A stretch of DNA of 57,318 bases, taken from NCBI GenBank assembly GCA_947498595.1, contig CANMKX010000026.1, positions 1 through 57,318 on the forward strand, written 5' to 3'. This DNA is from an uncultured Aquimarina sp. GTDB lineage: Bacteria; Bacteroidota; Bacteroidia; Flavobacteriales; Flavobacteriaceae. Of this stretch, positions 51,121-57,318 are shown one piece after another; the stretch's first letter is position 1, and each line of letters starts with the position of its first letter. Position numbers and translations under genes: made by a program. The notes below the pieces were generated by a model. It made no database searches and was not told where the DNA came from. It worked only from the letters and a program-made list of their open reading frames with translations.

Positions 51121-52011
51121 ATGCACATTCATATAGAATCTATTAGTCGTATCCATAAAGGATTAAATTTAGAAAAACCTAAAAATCCATTAATTAGCAT
51201 TATTGATTTTGAAGATTTTAAATTTAAGGAAGATTGGATTGATATAAAATACACTAGTTCGCTTTACACAATAACACTTAAAGATGCGAGTTGTGGATTA
51301 GATTACGGAAGAAATACATACGATTTTCAAGAGGGAGTTATGAGTTTTATAGCGCCAGATCAAGTATTTAGTATTACAGCAAAACCAAATCAAAAAATAA
51401 AAGGGTGGATGTTAAATTTACATCCTGAATTATTAAGAAATACATCCTTAGGGAAAAAGATGGATACATATAACTTTTTCTCTTATGATGTTCACGAAGC
51501 ATTGCATTTATCAGAACAAGAACAACATACTGTAACTGAATGCATACGAATGATTGATGAAGAAATTCAAGAGCGTATTGATAAACATAGTATTAGTGTG
51601 ATTGCTTCAGGATTGGAATTTTTCTTTAATTTTTGCACTCGTTTTTATGAAAGACAATTCAATACTAGGGCATCAGAAAATAAGGATATCCTATCCAATG
51701 TTGAAGCTTTGTTAAAAGCATATTATGTCTCAAATAAAAATACAGGATTACCAACAGTATCGTATTTAGCTAAAAATGTAAATTTATCTGCTGGATATTT
51801 AAGTGATTTATTAAAAACAGAAACTGGTAAAACTGCAAAAGAACATATTAATTTATATTTAATAGAAAGAGCTAAAAATATTTTATTAAGTAGTGAATTA
51901 TCTGTGAGCGAAGTAGCTTATGATCTAGGTTTTGGATATCCACAGCATTTTAGTAAAATGTTTAAATCTAAAACAGGATTAAGCCCTAGTGAATATAGAA
52001 TTTCAAATTAG
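51121..52011 (+). CDS. AraC-family transcriptional regulator, 296 aa
   Basis: The C-terminal domain contains both HTH units (VSYLAKNVNLSAGYLSDLLK; LSVSEVAYDLGFGYPQHFSK) and the closing signature FKSKTGLSPSEYR. The N-terminal 180 residues form a cupin-like domain (DYGRNTYDFQEGVMSFIAPD). It resembles the AraC protein at 9088 in layout. Given its place after the SDR operon and the presence of two AraC-type direct repeats at 45445 and 46752, it is the best local candidate for the regulator of this gene group. Confidence 0.9.
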   Translation: MHIHIESISRIHKGLNLEKPKNPLISIIDFEDFKFKEDWIDIKYTSSLYTITLKDASCGLDYGRNTYDFQEGVMSFIAPDQVFSITAKPNQKIKGWMLNLHPELLRNTSLGKKMDTYNFFSYDVHEALHLSEQEQHTVTECIRMIDEEIQERIDKHSISVIASGLEFFFNFCTRFYERQFNTRASENKDILSNVEALLKAYYVSNKNTGLPTVSYLAKNVNLSAGYLSDLLKTETGKTAKEHINLYLIERAKNILLSSELSVSEVAYDLGFGYPQHFSKMFKSKTGLSPSEYRISN

Positions 52012-52371
52012 TTTTAGTTTGCTGAAAAAGTATACATAATCATAAAGTAATAGCATTGTTTTTTCACATCAGATAAACAATCACTTTTTAGAAAATAATA
52101 ATGAATAGTTAATTAATAGTATTTTAATTGTTAAAATAGCTGCTTAATATATTAAGAATTAACTTATAATTTATTGATATCTAAAAACAGGTGTTTATAC
52201 TCATTTCAATAAACGCATAGTTTACATAATTTTATTTGGAAAAATTCCTCGAATGTTTTGCATATTAAAACATAATGGAATTCACATAAAGAAGAACGAT
52301 TACCCTCTTTATGTATAGTATAGAAATATTGAATCAAAAATAGAATCTTCTATAATAACGCCATTAATTTT
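52012..52371. other. Upstream region of the MNIO operon
   Basis: No ORF. ATGTTTTGCATATTAAAACA at 52253 and the next base form an inverted repeat with arms ATGTTTT and AAAACAT separated by seven bases, about 100 bp before the operon start. This is a candidate operator for a metal- or stress-responsive regulator. No clear TAnnTTTG box was identified. Confidence 0.35.
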
Positions 52372-53901
52372 ATGACAACTAAAAAACTCTTTAAGTTCAC
52401 TAAAAATGTTACGCCAGATAATCTGGAGGATGTAATGCAACAAGCTATAGCATTAGAACTTGCTACCATTCCTACGTATTTATCTACATATTACTCGATA
52501 CATAGAGCACAGGATCAAGATAAACTATACGCAAAAATACATAAACAGCTTTCTCAATCTGGAACACGACCAGCTTCTGAGGTTGATGCGTTGGCGCAAG
52601 AATTAAAATTAGACATATTAGTATACTCTAATAAATCTGCTGCATTAATAATGAGCGTTGTGATTGAAGAAATGCTGCACTTAGCATTGTCCTGTAATGT
52701 TAAACAATCAGTCTGTCAAGTAGCACCTGATTTAATGGCAATAGGTAAAGTGTTATCTTTCCCTACTCAGTTAGACGGACATATTCCCGAATTTCAGATT
52801 AATACTTCAAAGTTATCGTTACAACAACTAACGACATTCTTGCAAATTGAGAGTCCAAAGCCCTTTGTAGATCCTTATGCGGATAAGCAAAAACGATCTG
52901 TTGTAGAATATCAAACCATAGGAGGTCTGTACAAAAAAATTGAACAATGTATAATAGACAACTTTCCTGGACCTTATAAAAAACGTCCACAATTACTTCC
53001 TCCAGAAGCAGGAGCTGGGCCAAGACCTTTTTATTCTCAAAATTCTATGAATACCGTTCATTATGATAGAGATCATAATCCTCATTTTGCTAATGAAAAT
53101 GATAGCGGAGAACTAGTAGGTGTTTATGATAGTAAAACAGCTGTAGAAGCATTACATCTAATAGTGGAACAAGGAGAAGGAAGTACAACTAAACAGAATG
53201 AAAAAAAACAACACACGTTAGAGTGGGGGCAAGATAAAATGCCAATTCCAATGGAGATTGTGGTTGACGAAAATAACGTGCCATCGGTTGTTTTTTGGCC
53301 TGGAGATTATGAAGATGAAGGAAAAGAGTTAGCGCATTTTGCAAAATTTTTAGAAGCATATAGTCTTGGTCGTTATTACGAAGAAAAATTTAAAAATATT
53401 CAAGGGTTAGAAGATTTCAATAGTTATTTTGTTTATGACCAAGGAACTAATCCTACCCAAGCAGATTATGATGCTCCTACAGGAAACAAAGCATTAGCAC
53501 TAGCAAACAAACTAGGAAGCGCTGTATTTGCATACATCTTATTAATGATAGAAACCTGTTATTACAAAGAAGAAGATACGCAATACGAATTATTTATGTT
53601 TGGTATTCATAAATCAATGATTTGGTTATTAAGTGAAACAGGAAATCATATTAATACATATACTTATAGTAAGGATGATCAAGCTTATAAAGGAGCTTTA
53701 ACTTTTGAACCTTATTCATTTGAAAATAGTTTCTTAAGACCTAAAGAGCAGATTTTAGAAATTTTAGATGAATTAGGAAAAGTAGATTCTTATTGGGCAA
53801 ATTGGGGCGAAAATTATTTTCCATCACTTCCTGATGTAGGAATGGACCACAGCATCATTAAAGATATACCAAAAGTACCAAGTACACCTTACAAACATTA
53901 A
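52372..53901 (+). CDS. Ferritin-like protein, VioB/iminophenylpyruvate dimer synthase-type domain, 509 aa
   Basis: The N-terminal domain (about 10-220) is ferritin-like, of the type found in VioB and RebD-like enzymes (PF12902): QQAIALELATIPTYLSTYYS with Glu29, then MSVVIEEMLHLALSCNVKQS with Glu99, Glu100 and His103, and conserved FPTQLDGHIPEFQINTSKLS. E..., EE-x-x-H is a diiron-type ligand set. The C-terminal half (290-509) is helical and unassigned. No signal peptide. It heads the operon, 18 bp before the Cys-rich protein gene, and may supply an oxidising or metal-handling step. VioB itself is a haem protein dimerising indole imines; that activity should not be assumed here. Confidence 0.78.
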   Translation: MTTKKLFKFTKNVTPDNLEDVMQQAIALELATIPTYLSTYYSIHRAQDQDKLYAKIHKQLSQSGTRPASEVDALAQELKLDILVYSNKSAALIMSVVIEEMLHLALSCNVKQSVCQVAPDLMAIGKVLSFPTQLDGHIPEFQINTSKLSLQQLTTFLQIESPKPFVDPYADKQKRSVVEYQTIGGLYKKIEQCIIDNFPGPYKKRPQLLPPEAGAGPRPFYSQNSMNTVHYDRDHNPHFANENDSGELVGVYDSKTAVEALHLIVEQGEGSTTKQNEKKQHTLEWGQDKMPIPMEIVVDENNVPSVVFWPGDYEDEGKELAHFAKFLEAYSLGRYYEEKFKNIQGLEDFNSYFVYDQGTNPTQADYDAPTGNKALALANKLGSAVFAYILLMIETCYYKEEDTQYELFMFGIHKSMIWLLSETGNHINTYTYSKDDQAYKGALTFEPYSFENSFLRPKEQILEILDELGKVDSYWANWGENYFPSLPDVGMDHSIIKDIPKVPSTPYKH

Positions 53902-53919
53902 TATCAAAAAACTAAAAAT

Positions 53920-54504
53920 ATGTCATCAGAGTTAGTATCAAGAGAGTTACATGTATGCATGGGACTTAATTCATGTAAAAATGCAGGATATTCAGGAGAT
54001 AATGAATGTGCAGGTCAAGGAGATTGTTCAACAGCAGTAGAGCACCCATGTCATACATTAAATGCTTGTAAGGGCCAAGGAGCTTGTGGGATTTTTGGAA
54101 CAACAGAAGAATTTTGCCACCCAGGAGAAAATGATTGTCGTTATCAAGGAAGCTGCGGTGTACCAATTTTAAATTCCCGTTTTATGGCGCAGGGACCTAA
54201 TAAAGGAAGAAGTGTTTGGTTGCTTGCAAGAGCACGTTTTGAGGAGAAAAGAAAAGCAAATAATCAAACTTTTGGAGAAGCACCAGAACCATTTGGTCCA
54301 ACGGAAGAATTTGTAAATAAATTACGTGGTACAACAGGACAAAATTACTCGTCATGCGCACAAAGTGGATCAAGAGCATGTTCTTATATTAATGATAAGG
54401 ATAAGAGAAAGATAGCTATGGAAGAACGAGTTCTGAAAATGGAAGTTGAAAGCTTAGAAAAATTACCAGATACTCTTAAAACTTGTCCTAAAAATAATGA
54501 ATAA
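53920..54504 (+). CDS. Cysteine-rich protein, probable substrate of the adjacent MNIO enzyme, 194 aa
   Basis: Thirteen cysteines, ten of them in the first 80 residues at 13, 19, 30, 36, 44, 50, 56, 66, 73 and 79, often six apart (C-x5-C). The blocks repeat a theme: HVCMGLNSCKNAG, NECAGQGDC, HPCHTLNACKGQGACG, ENDCRYQGSCG. The CAGQ and N-x-C-K elements recall the BufA-type bufferin precursors modified by DUF692 enzymes, but those are shorter and exported, while this protein has no signal peptide. Residues 85-194 form a conserved-looking basic/helical region with C146, C154 and C189. Its stop overlaps the DUF692 start by 8 bp, so the two are translationally coupled. Confidence 0.75.
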   Translation: MSSELVSRELHVCMGLNSCKNAGYSGDNECAGQGDCSTAVEHPCHTLNACKGQGACGIFGTTEEFCHPGENDCRYQGSCGVPILNSRFMAQGPNKGRSVWLLARARFEEKRKANNQTFGEAPEPFGPTEEFVNKLRGTTGQNYSSCAQSGSRACSYINDKDKRKIAMEERVLKMEVESLEKLPDTLKTCPKNNE

Positions 54505-55414
54505 TAGACTTGGATTGCCTAATTTGAGATTAGGATTAGGTTTAAGAAGCCAGCATTTTGACTATATTCTTGAGCATACACCAGCAGTAGATTGGTTTGA
54601 AATTATTTCGGAAAATTTCATGGATAGTTATGGACGACCACGACATATTTTAAATCAAATAGCAGAAAGGTATCCTGTTGTAATGCATGGAGTATCCATG
54701 TCTATTGGTAGTACAGATCCATTAAACTTTGAATATTTAAAAAGCCTAAAAGCATTAGCAGAGGAGGTCAAACCTGCTTGGATAAGTGATCATTTATGTT
54801 GGACAGGAGTAATGACAACAAATTCTCATGATTTGTTGCCTTTACCTCTTAATGATGAGTCATTAATACATGTTTGTGAACGTATTAATCGCGTACAAGA
54901 TTATTTAAAAAGACCTCTCATTATAGAAAACCCAAGCACTTATGCCGCATTTAAAAATTCAACTATTCCTGAATGGGAGTTTTTAAAAATGATGACAGAA
55001 AAAACAAGTTGCGGATTGCTTTTAGACGTAAATAATGTTTTTGTATCAGCATTTAACAATGATTTTGATCCGATTGAGTATATCAAAGGAATACCACACG
55101 ATAAAATAGTTCAGATGCATTTAGCAGGACATCAAAATTGTGGAAATTACATTATAGATACACACGATCGAGAGGTAACCAATCAAGTTTGGAAACTATT
55201 TCAACTAACGTATCAATTGGCAAATGAAGCCTCAATTTTATTAGAATGGGATGGCAATATACCTGAGTTTAGCGTCTATCATTCTGAGCTGTTAAAATCA
55301 AAAAAATATATGGATCCATCATTCAATGGATTTGAAAATGATATAATAAATAAGGATCAAAAAGAGCAAGTTTCAAACCCATTGAATCTAATGTCTTTAG
55401 AATTGGATACATAG
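54497..55414 (+). CDS. DUF692 multinuclear non-haem iron-dependent oxidase (MNIO, MbnB/BufB-like), 305 aa
   Basis: A DUF692 TIM-barrel enzyme with the full iron-ligand pattern: His64 (VMHGVSMSIGS), Asp98-His99 (ISDHLCW), Glu144-Asn145 (IIENPSTY), Asp177 and Asn179 (LLDVNNVFVSA), His208/His212 (MHLAGH), Asp221/His223 (IDTHDREV) and Glu250/Asp252 (LEWDGNIPEF). Known members (MbnB, TglH, ChrH, BufB) oxidatively modify cysteines of ribosomally made peptides with two or three iron atoms. The coupled upstream Cys-rich protein is the obvious substrate, and the DUF2063 protein downstream the obvious partner. Length is normal for the family. Confidence 0.92.
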   Translation: MNNRLGLPNLRLGLGLRSQHFDYILEHTPAVDWFEIISENFMDSYGRPRHILNQIAERYPVVMHGVSMSIGSTDPLNFEYLKSLKALAEEVKPAWISDHLCWTGVMTTNSHDLLPLPLNDESLIHVCERINRVQDYLKRPLIIENPSTYAAFKNSTIPEWEFLKMMTEKTSCGLLLDVNNVFVSAFNNDFDPIEYIKGIPHDKIVQMHLAGHQNCGNYIIDTHDREVTNQVWKLFQLTYQLANEASILLEWDGNIPEFSVYHSELLKSKKYMDPSFNGFENDIINKDQKEQVSNPLNLMSLELDT

Positions 55415-55433
55415 AAGCCTTAAAAATTAAAGA

Positions 55434-56255
55434 GTGAATATACCTTTGAATAACTTTCAGCAATGGATGCAGCAATTGCTATTGGATCCATTTCAACAAA
55501 CTACTGTTGACCCTAAAAAGTTTCTTCCAGATCCTTTGGCATTAGATGAGGTGATATGTCATTCAAAAAAAATGACAGCGCAAGAACATTTGGGAATTTA
55601 CCAACGAAGTTATATTGCTCGGTTACGTAATTGTATGTCTCAGCAATTTAGTGCTTTAGAACATGCTTTGGGAGAAGATATTTTTTGTGCTTTTGCAGAT
55701 GACTACTTAGCAGCTAAACCATCATATAATTACAATTTAGCTTTATTAGGTAAACATTTTCCAGAATACCTAGAACTTAATAGACCTGATAAAGATGAAG
55801 CGCAAAAAGAAGATTGGATAGATTTTATTATAGAGTTAGCTAAGTTTGAATATGATATTGGAGTTATTTTCGAAAAAAAAGCAGATGAAGATTATCAACT
55901 TGCAATTGAAGATTCTTTAGAAGAGAAATTAAAACTAGTTCCAATTTGCGAGCTTTTTAAATTTCAGTTTCCTGTGCGGAATTACTATACAGAATTCAAA
56001 CATGGAGAAAAACCAGATTTGCCATTTGGTAAGGAAAGTTATTGCGTGGTTTTACGTTATAAATTCAAATTAGCTGTATATGATATTCATAAAGAACAAT
56101 ATGACTTTTTGAATTATATGAAAAATGGATTAACCGTTTCTAATGCAAAACGTGAATTTGTAAAAGAGTATAAAATTGATGCAAGTGAATTTGAAACGAT
56201 ATGGCATAGTTGGAAGACACGCTGGATAAAAGCTAAGGTTTTTAGAACTGAATAA
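55434..56255 (+). CDS. DUF2063 partner protein of the MNIO enzyme (BufC/MbnC-like role), 273 aa
   Basis: The GTG at 55434 is the start; no ATG fits. The N-terminal domain matches DUF2063: FQQWMQQLLLDPFQQT, GIYQRSYIARLRNCMSQQFS, ALEHALGEDIFCAFADDYLA, NYNLALLGKHFPEYL. The C-terminal half (about 110-273) has a beta/winged-helix-like end (YDFLNYMKNGLTVSNAKREF). In known systems a DUF2063 protein forms a complex with the DUF692 enzyme and delivers the precursor. The 19-bp gap confirms the operon. Confidence 0.85.
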   Translation: MNIPLNNFQQWMQQLLLDPFQQTTVDPKKFLPDPLALDEVICHSKKMTAQEHLGIYQRSYIARLRNCMSQQFSALEHALGEDIFCAFADDYLAAKPSYNYNLALLGKHFPEYLELNRPDKDEAQKEDWIDFIIELAKFEYDIGVIFEKKADEDYQLAIEDSLEEKLKLVPICELFKFQFPVRNYYTEFKHGEKPDLPFGKESYCVVLRYKFKLAVYDIHKEQYDFLNYMKNGLTVSNAKREFVKEYKIDASEFETIWHSWKTRWIKAKVFRTE

Positions 56256-56364
56256 ATAAAGCACTAATGCGTTTAAAAGCTGATATGGTGTATAGAAAAT
56301 TGTAGACAAAACGAGTTTAGAACCAAAAGTGCTCAAATTTTATTTATACAAAATATTTGTAAAT

Positions 56365-56844
56365 ATGAAAAGAAATGTAACGCTAGACACTAGTGATTTA
56401 ACAAAAGCTGTATCAATTACAGTTTTTCAGTTTGGTACAATGCCAGCTCCTACTAAGTCTTATGAACTATTAACAAACTCGGTTAAAGTAGGAATTAAAA
56501 ATACAGATGTATTTTGTTTTGAAGAAGATATAGAAACTCCTAATGATAAATTAGTGCGTTATAATTTGCGATTTCAGGTTGATATACACAATTCTGTAAA
56601 TTTACAATTATGTTTATCTAATAAACCTACGTTGTGGCGTTGGACAGCTCCAATAGGAATATTAGGAGTATGGAGTAATGAAGAACAACAAGCTCCTTGG
56701 CATGATGGAAATATAGATTATTGTATCAATATTTCTCCATCTGATTCGGGAATTACAGTTAAATTAACTGAGCACCCAGAAACTTCAGGTTGCCTGTGTG
56801 CTATTATTCCTGTTAGTACAAAAGTTATGCATACAAGTGTTTGA
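56365..56844 (+). CDS. Hypothetical protein, last gene of the MNIO operon, 159 aa
   Basis: I chose the ATG at 56365; the GTG at 56329 adds 12 residues of weak composition. The protein appears all-beta (VSITVFQFGTMPAPTKSYEL, VRYNLRFQVDIHNSVNLQLC, IDYCINISPSDSGITVKLTE), with five cysteines, including SGCLCAII near the end, and no signal peptide. No family was recognised. It lies 109 bp after the DUF2063 gene on the same strand without an intervening terminator, so it is probably part of the operon, perhaps as a carrier or structural protein. Confidence 0.65.
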   Translation: MKRNVTLDTSDLTKAVSITVFQFGTMPAPTKSYELLTNSVKVGIKNTDVFCFEEDIETPNDKLVRYNLRFQVDIHNSVNLQLCLSNKPTLWRWTAPIGILGVWSNEEQQAPWHDGNIDYCINISPSDSGITVKLTEHPETSGCLCAIIPVSTKVMHTSV

Positions 56845-57145
56845 GAAATAAAAAAAGTAAGTGTTATTATATCGATTTATATTCAAAAGATAAGTAATGC
56901 TTTTTTTGAATATAGGTTTATATAATAAGAAGTGGTGTAAAAGTAACGGTTTTTAAATTAATTCAAATATTTGAAAAAGTATAAAGATAAATTATTTTTT
57001 ACTTCTATTTCCTCCAAATTCTGAGAAGAAATCAGAAGTAGAATTGTCAATAGAAGTACTATTAGTTTATTCAATTTATGAGTTTTTTAAATTTCGGACA
57101 ACAATAGAAATTATCTAGTTAAGTAGACTTTTCTTTATTCAAAAA
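56845..57145. other. Gene-free stretch before the IS256-like element
   Basis: AT-rich with no credible ORF. TACTTCTATTTCCTCC (57000) and AATCAGAAGTAGAATTG (57030) contain a short inverted repeat (ACTTCT/AGAAGT); no T run follows, so a terminator is not claimed. Confidence 0.3.
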
Positions 57146-57318
57146 GAGGGTGTAAACTAAACTCTGTCTGAACTAAATTTAATTGTTAATTTTAATCAGA
57201 CAGAATTCGAGAAAAAAGTACTGGAACAGTTCCTTTCAGGCAAGAATCTTTTTGGTAAAGACGGAGCTTTTGCTCCGATGCTAAAAAATGTAATTGAAAA
57301 AGCCCTTGAGTCAGAGAT
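57146..57318 (+). mobile_element. Left end of an IS256-family element, cut by the window edge
   Basis: GAGGGTGTAAACTAAACTCT at about 57147 resembles the terminal inverted repeat of IS256 elements. From about 57198 a frame reads TEFEKKVLEQFLSGKNLFGK, DGAFAPMLKNVIEKALESE, the N-terminus of IS256-type transposases (LL.G.DG.....LK..VE.AL..E). The start codon is unclear because no ATG precedes it; the rest is outside the window. Confidence 0.75.

Noticed and set aside
52372..53901. Violacein-type pathway based on the VioB-like domain
   Set aside because: No VioA, VioC, VioD or VioE-like genes are nearby, and the protein is about half the length of VioB. Only the ferritin-like domain type is shared.

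Overview
The window looks like a chromosome segment of a marine-type member of the Bacteroidota, most likely family Flavobacteriaceae. The basis is very low GC, start codons without Shine-Dalgarno sequences, -7 boxes of the TAnnTTTG type, many LytTR response regulators with LytS-type kinases, and many small lipoproteins with an acidic Cys-x-n-D/E start. This placement is inference from style and was not searched. No rRNA, tRNA or CRISPR array was seen.

Layout. (1) 1-5270 is an accessory islet of minus-strand cargo genes (membrane proteins, a PD-(D/E)XK-type nuclease, small unknowns), separated by long imperfect inverted repeats and decayed insertion-sequence pieces. (2) 5621-21936 is core-like: two LytS/LytTR systems, an M20 amidohydrolase, AraC, Crp-type and LuxR-type regulators, an orphan ParD antitoxin, a 2OG-Fe(II) oxygenase fused to WD40 repeats, paired PD40/TolB-like lipoproteins and SnoaL-like lipoproteins. 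(3) 22230-27830 is a second minus-strand islet with an acyltransferase, a membrane LytTR protein, an AIPR-family abortive infection protein and an unknown partner. (4) 27904-31921 holds a class B1 metallo-beta-lactamase gene broken by a stop codon and a TPR-LytS/LytTR pair. (5) 32320-35875 holds decayed IS3 sequence, an M57-like protease and a third cargo module whose two flanks match those of the module at 4195-5270 while the gene inside differs.

(6) 36138-43599 is the most unusual stretch: a DUF4157 protein of the kind exported by extracellular contractile injection systems, a Cache-domain pentameric ligand-gated ion channel whose fourth pore helix lies in the -1 frame after a T TTT TTA heptamer, an OprD-like porin, a small protein and an AAA ATPase. 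(7) 43710-52011 holds a DoxX/TetR/nitroreductase operon, a metallo-beta-lactamase-fold hydrolase, and an SDR/SRPBCC/DUF3237/MipA/SDR gene series next to an AraC regulator. Two copies of a 21-bp-period direct repeat lie upstream of the first genes here. (8) 52372-56844 is a compact operon encoding a ferritin-like enzyme, a 13-cysteine protein, a DUF692 multinuclear iron oxidase (MNIO), a DUF2063 partner and an unknown protein. This is the best candidate for an undescribed peptide-modification or metal-handling system. An IS256-type element enters at the right edge.

Five genes carry disruptions: two in-frame stops, two frameshifts, and the channel TM4 frame change. Read-level checking should come before any biology is built on these breaks.
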